Positions 38,689 to 46,207 of a stretch of 64,000 nucleotides of DNA are shown here, in pieces; within the stretch, counting starts at the first letter, position 1, and each line of letters starts with the position of its first letter. Under the pieces are notes generated by a model that did not search any database, had not been told where the DNA came from, and saw only the letters and a list, made by a program, of their open reading frames with translations. Location of the stretch: positions 1,240,001 through 1,304,000 of the forward strand of contig CABHOK010000003.1 in NCBI GenBank assembly GCA_902168205.1, read 5' to 3'. The stretch comes from an uncultured Chitinophaga sp. GTDB lineage: Bacteria; Bacteroidota; Bacteroidia; Cytophagales; Cyclobacteriaceae. The translations under genes and the position numbers were made by a program.

Positions 38689-40393
38689 ACTGATCGATCT
38701 TCGAAAGAAAATCTACCAGCCCGACTTCTGAATTGGTAAGATTGAATTTCTTGCGCAGACGTGTTCGTGCTACTTCCAGGCTTCGGGTGGATTGGTGTGT
38801 GATGGAAGAAATTTCCTTCGTGGTCATGTTCAGCTTTAGTAATGCGCAGAGCCTTCGTTCTTTTGGTGTTAACTCCGGATAGCGGGCTTCCAGCTTTTCA
38901 TAAAAATCTTTATGTACTTCCTTAAAGCGTAGTTCAAATTCCTGCCACGAAGTATCGTTGTGCTTCGATATAGCAGCCAGCTCTTTGGTAATGCGCAGGA
39001 GTTTTGATTGCACCTCAGACGGAAGATCTTTCTTAACGGTATCAAGACGATGAATCACTTTGTGGATAAACTCATCTTTCTTCAAGAGAAAAAGCATCTG
39101 CGCAGTGAGGTCTTTTTGTTTATACTCCAGCTCCAGTTGCAGGTTGTTCTGATCGCTCACCAGCTTCTCTTCGCGCAGCTTTAATTGTTCGTATTGCAGC
39201 CGTTGATTTTTACTCCGTACTTTTTGAATGGCGTATAGCAGCAGCAGTATAATAATGCCGGAGATAAGAATAGAAATAGCAATGATCGTTTTGAACTCAC
39301 GCGACTTTTGTTTTACCTGTTCTTCCTGACTTTTGTGCAACATCTCGTAACGAGCTTCTACGCGCGCCAGTTCGCGAAACTTCGGTCCGTTAAAGACACT
39401 GTCTTTATACTGTACATGTAGCTTGAATGCATAGAGTGCGCTATCGTATTTACCTTCGCGGGTATAAATATCCGAGAGCAGCATATATATTTCTCCGAAC
39501 TTATCGGTGAGGTCACCAATTTTTCTCAGCGCGCTGGTGGTCTTGTGGATGTAGTGTTTCGCAGAGTCAAGATCGTTAACAGCAATGAAGTATATCACCA
39601 GGTTCCGATAGGACGAAGCCAGTCCGCGATCGTCATGGATCATCTCACGGAGATGTTCGCCTCGCTTCAGGTATGGATAGCCTTCCGCCATTCTTTTTTT
39701 CTCAATCATCACTTTGCCGAGGTTATTCAGCAGGTTGCCTGCATGAAGATAGTCTTTGATGTCAAGTGCATATTGCAATCCCTTTTTATAGTATACCACA
39801 GCTTTCACCGTGTCTTTCATTTTGATGAGCGTATTGCCGAGGTTGTTATAGATCGGTGCGTGCAAAGCCGAGGGAGCTGTTGCATGTTTATCGCGATCGT
39901 CTTCATCCAGCAGACTCAGCGATCGTTCATAGTAATGCAACGATTTATCCAGTTCATCCTGTCGCTCATAGATAGCACCGAGGTTTGAGTATACCCGCAG
40001 CAATTCATTTTTATTAACAGGCTCTTGTTGTTTGAGGAGATGTTCGGCTTTCAGAAAGAGATCGAGGGCATCATCATACGAAGGAGTTATAAATTTTACA
40101 CGTCCCAACTGCGAATAGATACGAGCCATGTCCTGGTCAGCTTTGGTATCGGTAGCGAATTGCATTGCTTTTTCCGCGTACCCGTTGGCACTATCGAGAT
40201 TAACGTTGATGAAGTACTGCGATATAGCGAGCAGCACATTGATGCGATTGGAAGCTGTGCTGATAATGAGCTCGTTCTTCAGACTATCGAGCGGGTGTGG
40301 TTGTGCTATAGCGGCCGTTGTAAGTAATGCCAGCACGATAGCACCGATCGTGTGTTTTTGACGCGCCATATAGTCCATCATCCGGCAAACCAT
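38687..40393 (-). CDS. TPR sensor with membrane helix and LuxR-type DNA-binding domain
   Basis: The 568-aa protein has an N-terminal signal-like segment, tetratricopeptide repeats (about 30-330: NLGAIYERQDELDKSLHYYE and NNLGNTLIKMKDTVKAVVYY are examples), one transmembrane helix (about 375-397, TIIAISILISGIIILLLLYAIQ), a coiled coil and a C-terminal LuxR-like helix-turn-helix (about 505-568: LTPKERRLCALLKLNMTTKE, STRSLEVARTRLRKKF). This arrangement is typical of Bacteroidota one-component regulators that sense periplasmic or extracytoplasmic conditions through TPRs. The N-terminal start could be one of four Met codons within 25 bp; the ninth codon Met gives the cleanest signal peptide. Its target is unknown. 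Confidence 0.88.
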   Translation of the reverse strand: MVCRMMDYMARQKHTIGAIVLALLTTAAIAQPHPLDSLKNELIISTASNRINVLLAISQYFINVNLDSANGYAEKAMQFATDTKADQDMARIYSQLGRVKFITPSYDDALDLFLKAEHLLKQQEPVNKNELLRVYSNLGAIYERQDELDKSLHYYERSLSLLDEDDRDKHATAPSALHAPIYNNLGNTLIKMKDTVKAVVYYKKGLQYALDIKDYLHAGNLLNNLGKVMIEKKRMAEGYPYLKRGEHLREMIHDDRGLASSYRNLVIYFIAVNDLDSAKHYIHKTTSALRKIGDLTDKFGEIYMLLSDIYTREGKYDSALYAFKLHVQYKDSVFNGPKFRELARVEARYEMLHKSQEEQVKQKSREFKTIIAISILISGIIILLLLYAIQKVRSKNQRLQYEQLKLREEKLVSDQNNLQLELEYKQKDLTAQMLFLLKKDEFIHKVIHRLDTVKKDLPSEVQSKLLRITKELAAISKHNDTSWQEFELRFKEVHKDFYEKLEARYPELTPKERRLCALLKLNMTTKEISSITHQSTRSLEVARTRLRKKFNLTNSEVGLVDFLSKIDQ

Positions 40394-40442
40394 TGCTTAA
40401 GCCCAAGTTAAGACCTGAAATATGACGAATCGCTTTGACTTC

Positions 40443-40479
40443 AAAAAATGCGTTGATCCATTTTTAAACGATCAACGCA
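40443..40479 (-). terminator. intrinsic terminator after the SGNH esterase gene
   Basis: On the minus strand TGCGTTGATC (40479-40470) pairs perfectly with GATCAACGCA (40458-40449) with an 11-nt loop, followed by TTTTTT at 40448-40443. Confidence 0.9.
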
Positions 40480-40495
40480 GTTGAAAGGCTATATT

Positions 40496-41104
40496 TTAGA
40501 GTAACGGCTGAATGACCTTATAGACATTTTCGGCTACAATCTTATGTCCTTCCACATTCGGATGTATACCATCGGCCTGGTTGAGTTTTTCATTGCCGGC
40601 TACATCTTGTAATAGAAAGGGGATGAGTGTTGCATTGTTTTTCTTCGCGAGCTCCGGAAATATTTTTCTGAACTTCGATGTATAGTCTGGTCCCATGTTG
40701 GGGGGCACCATCATGCCGGCTATAACAATTTTCACTTTCGGATATTTAGCTTTTACCTTGTCTATAATAGCCTGAAGATTTTTCTGGGTTTGCTCAATGG
40801 GTAAACCCCGCAGACCATCGTTGGCACCGAGTTCCAATACAAATACATCTACCGGCTGACGAAGCACCCACTCCAGACGCGATAGACCACCTGCGGAAGT
40901 CTCGCCACTTAACCCGGCATTGATCACTTTACAGGGCTTGCCTTGCTGCTTGAATTTCTTTTCAACGAGTGCCGGAAAAGCCTCTTCGGTTGTAAGACCC
41001 AGTCCTGCCGTCAGGCTGTCGCCATAAAACAAAATCGTTTTTGTAGAATTTCCTGCCTGAAACAGGAGCAGAAATGAAATAATCAACCCTAATTTTCCGA
41101 CCAT
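40496..41104 (-). CDS. SGNH-hydrolase esterase/lysophospholipase (TesA-like)
   Basis: The 202-aa protein has a short signal peptide and the four SGNH blocks: GDSLTAG (S30), the glycine of NAGLSGET, the Asn of ELGANDGLRG (N95) and ADGIHPN (D178, H181). TesA-type enzymes are periplasmic arylesterases, thioesterases and lysophospholipase L1. The gene is divergent from an ABC ATPase and permease, exactly as tesA is from ybbA-ybbP in E. coli, so a shared role in lipid or envelope handling is likely. Confidence 0.92.
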   Translation of the reverse strand: MVGKLGLIISFLLLFQAGNSTKTILFYGDSLTAGLGLTTEEAFPALVEKKFKQQGKPCKVINAGLSGETSAGGLSRLEWVLRQPVDVFVLELGANDGLRGLPIEQTQKNLQAIIDKVKAKYPKVKIVIAGMMVPPNMGPDYTSKFRKIFPELAKKNNATLIPFLLQDVAGNEKLNQADGIHPNVEGHKIVAENVYKVIQPLL

Positions 41105-41192
41105 ACGTGTAATAAATCTATTCGTGCTAAATTAAACGAAAACAATTTTAGTTCTTTTAACGATTACTCTTACAATATCATAAACAAAAACC

Positions 41193-41885
41193 ATGTCAAA
41201 CACGGTACTGCAAACTGACAACCTCACCAAAATATACCGCTCCGCCAGCAATGAACTAACCGTGCTCGATCATGTATCGTTCTCGGTTAACCAGGGAAAT
41301 TCTGTCGCGATCATCGGTCCATCCGGTAGTGGCAAAACCACACTCCTCGGCCTCTGTGCCGGCCTGGACACACCTTCTTCTGGCACGGTTTCACTGATGG
41401 GATTCAAACTCAATAATATGAGTGAAGACGATCGTGCCTATATCCGCAATCAATATGTAGGATTTGTCTTTCAGAACTTTCAGCTTTTGTCAACGCTAAC
41501 GGCACTCGAAAACGTAATGGTGCCACTCGAGTTACGCGGTGAACGAAATGTGCAGGATAAAGCAAAAGGTTTATTAGAGCGTGTAGGACTTGGAAGTCGA
41601 CTGCATCATTACCCTACGCAGTTATCGGGTGGTGAACAGCAACGTGTGGCGATGGCGCGCGCATTTATTACCGATCCCAAAGTTTTGTTCGCAGACGAAC
41701 CTACTGGTAACCTCGATGAAGAAAATGCGAAGCATATTACCGAGTTGTTGTTTGGTATGAATAAAGAGAACGGCACTACACTGATACTCGTTACGCACAA
41801 CCTTGATCTGGCCCAGCGCACACAACGTATACTGCGAATGAAAGGTGGCAAGCTGATTGAAGAGATACAAAATACACTGTGGTAG
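41193..41885 (+). CDS. ABC transporter ATP-binding protein (YbbA/LolD-like)
   Basis: The 230-aa protein has Walker A GPSGSGKTT (about 42-50), Q-loop QNFQLLSTLTALENV, signature LSGGEQQRVAMARAF and Walker B VLFADEPTGNLDEE, followed by an H-switch (LVTHNLDLA). The family members drive MacB/FtsX permeases by ATP hydrolysis. The permease gene follows after 101 bp. Together with the divergent SGNH esterase gene it mirrors the E. coli tesA/ybbA-ybbP arrangement. Confidence 0.95.
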   Translation: MSNTVLQTDNLTKIYRSASNELTVLDHVSFSVNQGNSVAIIGPSGSGKTTLLGLCAGLDTPSSGTVSLMGFKLNNMSEDDRAYIRNQYVGFVFQNFQLLSTLTALENVMVPLELRGERNVQDKAKGLLERVGLGSRLHHYPTQLSGGEQQRVAMARAFITDPKVLFADEPTGNLDEENAKHITELLFGMNKENGTTLILVTHNLDLAQRTQRILRMKGGKLIEEIQNTLW

Positions 41886-41889
41886 CGAA

Positions 41890-41980
41890 TGATTAAAAGA
41901 TTCGAAGATTGAAAGATTTTAAAATTGAATCTTCCAATCTTCTGATCTCTTAATCTTCCAATCTTCCCATTTTCCAATTA
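41890..41980. repeat. AT-rich intergenic repeat with direct and inverted copies of AATCTTCCAATCTTC
   Basis: AATCTTCCAATCTTC occurs at 41928-41942 and 41952-41966, and GAAGATTGAAAGATT (41904-41918) is an imperfect inverted copy. The same 14-base word is at 62741-62754. The element lies in the gap between the ABC ATPase and its permease. Confidence 0.6.
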
Positions 41981-41986
41981 TACCAC

Positions 41987-44554
41987 ATGATTGAATATAT
42001 AATTAAAATAAAGCGCAAGGCCCGGAATATATTTACCGATCGCTGGGTATGGACGATGGCGTGGCGTGATGCACGTCATAATTTTTCAAGACTGCTTTTG
42101 TTTACGGCATCGCTGGTAACAGGTATAGCAGCCGTTGTGGCGCTTGATTCGTTGAACTATACTTTGCAGAATGATATCGATCGGAATGCAAAAGAACTGA
42201 TCGGTGCAGACTTTGTAGTGAATGGCGATAAGAAATTCAGTGCCGAGTTACAGAAAGCATTTGATACCGTAGGAATGCCACAGGCATCGGAAGCTGATAT
42301 GGCTTCGATGGTGCTTTTTCTGCATAACAATCAATCGCGCCTGATACGACTGGTAGCGCTCTCCGGACCTTTTCCTTTTTATGGTGAAATTGAAACATTA
42401 CCTGCTGATGCCTATAAACGCATGCAGGGTGGAGGTTATGCCATGCTGGATGAGACACTGGCAAGTCAGTTTGAGGTAAGTTCAGACGACTCGCTACGTC
42501 TGGGTAACAGTGTGTTTAAAGTAGCTGGTGTAGTGAAGAAGATTCCGGGTGGAGGCGGTATCATGACAACCTTTACACCTTCGGTATATATAGCGATGCG
42601 TGATCTCGATTCAACACGGTTGGTACAATATGGAAGTCGTGTGAGCTATAAACAATATTTCAAAACAGCGAATGATGAGCAGGTAAAAGATATAGAGAAA
42701 ACACTCGGGCCGCTGGTAAAGAAATCCGGACATTCGTATGATACTGTCGAGCGCAGAAAGGAGGGACTCGGAGAGGGATTCATGTCTATATATCGTTTCT
42801 TCTCGCTGCTTGGTTTTGTTGCATTGATACTTGGATGTATAGGGGTAGCAAGCTCCGTTCATATTTATGCCCGTGAGAAACGCGAAGAAGTTGCCATGCT
42901 GCGCTGCGTGGGTTCTTCCGGCTGGCAGGCATTCAATATATACTTTATCCAGATCTTTATACTTGGTATTATGGGGAGCATGATAGGCTCACTCATCGGT
43001 ATAGGTATACAACAACTGATACCGGTTTTTCTGAAGGGCATTATTCCGTTTGAGGTTGGTTTCTCACTTTCACTGCGCTCGCTCGCGGTGGGATTGTTGC
43101 TGGGTACTGTTGTGTCTATTTTATTCTCCGTGCTGCCGCTGGTATCGGTTCGGTTTGTGCCGCCTTTAACGGTGTTACGGGCTTCATCAGAACCGACCGG
43201 CAAGTTTTCGAAAACAAAAATCGTAGTGCTGGTATTGATCGGTTTATTCCCCATGGCATTCGCAGCGATACAAACCAAAAGCATCATGACAGGTCTCATG
43301 TTTTTCCTAGGACTGATTGCTGCGTTGGGATGTCTTGCGCTGGTGGCAACGTTGCTACTATACCTGGTGCGTAAATTTTTTCCGTCACAGGCCGGCTTTG
43401 TTTTGAGACATTCACTCTCCAGCTTGTTTCGTCCGAATAACCAGACGCGTGTGTTGCTGGTAACGATCGGGCTAGGCGCCTTCATCATCTCTACATTAAA
43501 CATTGTAGAGCAAAGTATGTTAGGACAGGTGGAGTTTACCGGACAGGAGAATCAGTCCAATACAATTCTGTTTGATATACAGCCCGGCCAGAAAGATGGC
43601 GTTGTGAAATTGATGCAGGACAACAAACTGAAAGTAAACCAGGTGGTGCCGATCATTACCTGCCGGCTGAGCGAAGTAAAAGGTAAACGTGTTGAGACCT
43701 TGCAAAACGATACAACAGATGATATACCCGGCTGGGCGTTGTCACGTGAATACCGCGTAACCTATCGCGATACATTGAATAGTGCTGAAGAGTTGATAAA
43801 GGGTGAACTGCAAAAGAAGAAAAACAGTAAAGACTCCGTATGGGTAACGATCTCCGAAGGCATGGAAGAAAACCTGAAGGTATCGATAGGTGACTCGCTC
43901 GTATTCGATGTGCAGGGTATACCCGTGAAAGTGCGTATAGCCGGTATCCGTAAAGTTGACTGGCCGAAAGATCCACCTAACTTTATTTTCGTCTTTCCGA
44001 GTGGCGTGCTTGAAAATGCACCACAGATCTACGTGACGGCTACACGCATTAACGATCAGCAGCAGGCAAACCAGTTTCAACAACAGTTGGTGATGCAATA
44101 TCCCAATGTCTCCTTGATCGACTTGCGGCTGATATTAAGTACCGTGAATCAATTGTTCGACAAGCTTGGGTTGGTGATTCGTGTCCTTGCGCTGTTCAGT
44201 ATCATTACCGGACTGGTTGTATTGGCAGGTGCAGTGATTAACTCTAAATTCGTTCGCATCAAGGAGAATGTGTTGCTGCGCACGGTGGGGGCACGCACGC
44301 GGCAGATTACCATGATAACGCTCATTGAGTATGCATGGCTGGGTTTGTTTAGCGCGCTCACCGGAATGATCCTGTCGATGGGAGGGGGGTGGCTGCTCAC
44401 GAAGTTCTTCTTCGAGATCACGTTTGGTTTTGATTGGGTAGAACTGCTGATTATAGCGGCTGGTGTCATTGTACTTACCGTAACGATTGGCTGGTTTAAT
44501 TCGCGCGAAGTGATCAGTACACCTCCGTTGCAGATACTGCGGAAGGAAAGCTGA
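41987..44554 (+). CDS. FtsX-family ABC permease (YbbP-like)
   Basis: The 855-aa protein has an N-terminal helix (about 30-55, LLLFTASLVTGIAAVVALDS) and then a periplasmic loop, two groups of FtsX helices (about 270-430 and 750-850) with conserved EKREEVAMLRCVGSSGWQAF and VRIKENVLLRTVGARTRQI segments, and a large periplasmic domain between. The double FtsX domain arrangement is like E. coli YbbP. With the ATPase it should form an ABC complex possibly acting on lipids or lipoproteins. The start is the first Met of MIEYIIKIKRKARNIF. Confidence 0.93.
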   Translation: MIEYIIKIKRKARNIFTDRWVWTMAWRDARHNFSRLLLFTASLVTGIAAVVALDSLNYTLQNDIDRNAKELIGADFVVNGDKKFSAELQKAFDTVGMPQASEADMASMVLFLHNNQSRLIRLVALSGPFPFYGEIETLPADAYKRMQGGGYAMLDETLASQFEVSSDDSLRLGNSVFKVAGVVKKIPGGGGIMTTFTPSVYIAMRDLDSTRLVQYGSRVSYKQYFKTANDEQVKDIEKTLGPLVKKSGHSYDTVERRKEGLGEGFMSIYRFFSLLGFVALILGCIGVASSVHIYAREKREEVAMLRCVGSSGWQAFNIYFIQIFILGIMGSMIGSLIGIGIQQLIPVFLKGIIPFEVGFSLSLRSLAVGLLLGTVVSILFSVLPLVSVRFVPPLTVLRASSEPTGKFSKTKIVVLVLIGLFPMAFAAIQTKSIMTGLMFFLGLIAALGCLALVATLLLYLVRKFFPSQAGFVLRHSLSSLFRPNNQTRVLLVTIGLGAFIISTLNIVEQSMLGQVEFTGQENQSNTILFDIQPGQKDGVVKLMQDNKLKVNQVVPIITCRLSEVKGKRVETLQNDTTDDIPGWALSREYRVTYRDTLNSAEELIKGELQKKKNSKDSVWVTISEGMEENLKVSIGDSLVFDVQGIPVKVRIAGIRKVDWPKDPPNFIFVFPSGVLENAPQIYVTATRINDQQQANQFQQQLVMQYPNVSLIDLRLILSTVNQLFDKLGLVIRVLALFSIITGLVVLAGAVINSKFVRIKENVLLRTVGARTRQITMITLIEYAWLGLFSALTGMILSMGGGWLLTKFFFEITFGFDWVELLIIAAGVIVLTVTIGWFNSREVISTPPLQILRKES

Positions 44555-44582
44555 GTATATATAGCGCAGAAGGCTGGTAAAT

Positions 44583-44615
44583 AAAAAAGCCCGCGGTATA
44601 TATCGCGGGCTTTTT
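44583..44615. terminator. bidirectional terminator between the YbbP-like permease and TerB-like genes
   Basis: GCCCGCG (44589-44595) and CGCGGGC (44604-44610) form a stem, flanked by A-run on the left and TTTTT on the right. Confidence 0.92.
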
Positions 44616-44634
44616 CAGAAGATAACTTTAGATG

Positions 44635-45039
44635 TTATGCTTTCAGATATTTAACAGCTTTTTGCTTAACCATATCACGATCGGCAGTGATGGAAGGGTC
44701 GCTGTAAACGTGTTGTGATACTTCCGCTACAACAGCCTTTTTGAATCCCAGTTTTTCAGCGATGTGTTCGCAGAATACAATCTCACTTCTGAAAACCTGT
44801 CCGTCCATTTTCATTAACTGGATCAGGAAGTAGAGGTGCTCGAATTTTTCATCGTTTGTGAGACTGTTGATGTTGCCAATGGGTTGAGGGTTGCTTAGCA
44901 TCTGATCAACTTCTTCCTTCGTAATGCCGTTTGCTTTGGCAATAGTCTGGATAAGTTTGGATTCGCGGTCGGCTACTTTTTTATCGCTCGCAGCCAGGTT
45001 GATTAGCACATTAAGTTCGGCTTTTTTGTCAAAAATCAT
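44635..45039 (-). CDS. TerB-like domain protein
   Basis: The 134-aa product starts MIFDKKAELNVLINLAASDK and has the helical TerB pattern with acidic and metal-ion-binding-like residues: AASDKKVADRESKLIQTIAK and MKMDGQVFRSEIVFCEHIAE (residues in pairs as in TerB/tellurite-resistance folds). An ATG 24 bases upstream adds eight residues (HFKPRAS), not supported by homology. TerB-like proteins are widespread and their role in metal or stress response is not understood. It is convergent with the permease. Confidence 0.85.
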   Translation of the reverse strand: MIFDKKAELNVLINLAASDKKVADRESKLIQTIAKANGITKEEVDQMLSNPQPIGNINSLTNDEKFEHLYFLIQLMKMDGQVFRSEIVFCEHIAEKLGFKKAVVAEVSQHVYSDPSITADRDMVKQKAVKYLKA

Positions 45040-45156
45040 AGAAGCTCTTGGTTTGAAATGCAAATGTTAAAAAATGGGCTATGAAATTTAGTGTAAAATA
45101 CAATGTTTTAGTACATCCTCAAAATTATTACATGTCAACGTCCTGCATGCAACCCT

Positions 45157-45164
45157 TATATTTG
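45157..45164 (+). promoter_or_regulatory. -7 element upstream of GIN-domain gene
   Basis: TATATTTG matches TAnnTTTG exactly, 31 bases before the ATG. A -33 TTTG is not obvious. Confidence 0.45.
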
Positions 45165-45195
45165 CAGCTTGTCTTTAGGGCAAATTGATAATACC

Positions 45196-45879
45196 ATGAA
45201 GAATTTATTAAGCGTAATCTTACTTATATCCTGCCTGTCGGTAGCATCAGCTCAGCAAACCCAGAACCGTACGGTTGGTTCTTTCACGGGAATAAAAGCA
45301 GCCGAAGGTGTTAACGTTTACCTTAAGAAAGGTGATAAAGAAAGCTTACGGGTGGAAGTTACAGGCACCGATCCAGAAAATGTTGTTACCGAAGTATCGG
45401 GCTCATACCTGAAAGTACACATGCGCGATGGCCGCTACCGCGGGAATATTGATGTGAAGGTGTACGTTACGTACGTTCAACTGGATAAACTCTCCGCCAG
45501 CTCGGCCGGCAGTATTTATTCTGAAGAAGCTGTTAAGAGTTCTTCATTGGATATAAGCGCTTCCAGTGCCGGAGAAATTGAAGTTGCTATAGATGCCGAG
45601 TCGGTTACCGCCAGTGCGTCCAGTGCCGGTGAACTTGAACTGACCGGTAAAACAAAATCGCTAAGCGTTGATGCCAGCAGTGCCGGTGAGATCGATGCCT
45701 ATAATCTTGATGCTGCTAAAGTACAAGCTGAAGCCAGCAGCGGAGCCTCCATCAAGATCAGTGTTACAACCGAGCTCAACGCTCACGCCAGCAGCGGAGG
45801 AAGTATACGCTTCCGCGGAAACCCGAACAAATCCGTTACCGATTCAAGCAGCGGAGGGTCGGTGAAGAAGTCGAGTTAG
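45196..45879 (+). CDS. secreted GIN-domain (DUF2807) protein with SASSAG repeats
   Basis: The 227-aa protein has a signal peptide (cleavage near ASAQ, residue 19) and the GIN/DUF2807 head (RTVGSFTGIKAAEGVNVYLK). The rest is a regular series of strands with repeated S-A-S-S-A-G-[ES]-[IL] (for example DKLSASSAGSIYSE, DISASSAGEIEVAI and TASASSAGELELT), about every 20 residues, likely a right-handed beta-helix. The C-terminal repeats shift to SSGGS. Role unknown; GIN proteins are often cell-surface in Bacteroidota. The ATG is chosen over an in-frame TTG 27 bp earlier because it starts the signal peptide. Confidence 0.9.
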   Translation: MKNLLSVILLISCLSVASAQQTQNRTVGSFTGIKAAEGVNVYLKKGDKESLRVEVTGTDPENVVTEVSGSYLKVHMRDGRYRGNIDVKVYVTYVQLDKLSASSAGSIYSEEAVKSSSLDISASSAGEIEVAIDAESVTASASSAGELELTGKTKSLSVDASSAGEIDAYNLDAAKVQAEASSGASIKISVTTELNAHASSGGSIRFRGNPNKSVTDSSSGGSVKKSS

Positions 45880-45901
45880 TAAATATATAGTTTGAAAATA
45901 T

Positions 45902-45937
45902 AAAGAGGCTAACCTATATAGGTCAGCCTCTTTTATT
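45902..45937 (+). terminator. intrinsic terminator after GIN-domain gene
   Basis: AAAGAGGCTAACC pairs with GGTCAGCCTCTTT with one mismatch and a TATATA loop, followed by TTTTATT. Confidence 0.88.
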
Positions 45938-46149
45938 GATCAATGTATGATGTTGTTTCAATACCGATAGCCACTTATCTAAAAACATTTTGTTATATAG
46001 CTCAGCACCTACCACGATTCGGCCTTCCTCGTCTCTTCATAGGTATCTATTACCTCAATCCTGCATTGATCTATATTTCAGTTGCCTAAATCAAAGCTAA
46101 ACGGAGTGGTCGGACAATAACAAGCGGGAGTTTACGGAATCAGATATAC

Positions 46150-46181
46150 TATAATTACCGGAAATCGGATCGGTAATTATA
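46150..46181. repeat. perfect 11-bp inverted repeat downstream of priA
   Basis: TATAATTACCG (46150-46160) and CGGTAATTATA (46171-46181) pair perfectly, loop of 10 nt. It lies 27 bp beyond the priA stop. It may act as a weak terminator, although no T-run follows. The rest of the 328-bp gap 45880-46207 holds only the terminator above. Confidence 0.55.
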
Positions 46182-46207
46182 CAGAGGTATATATAGGTGT
46201 GCTGTTG

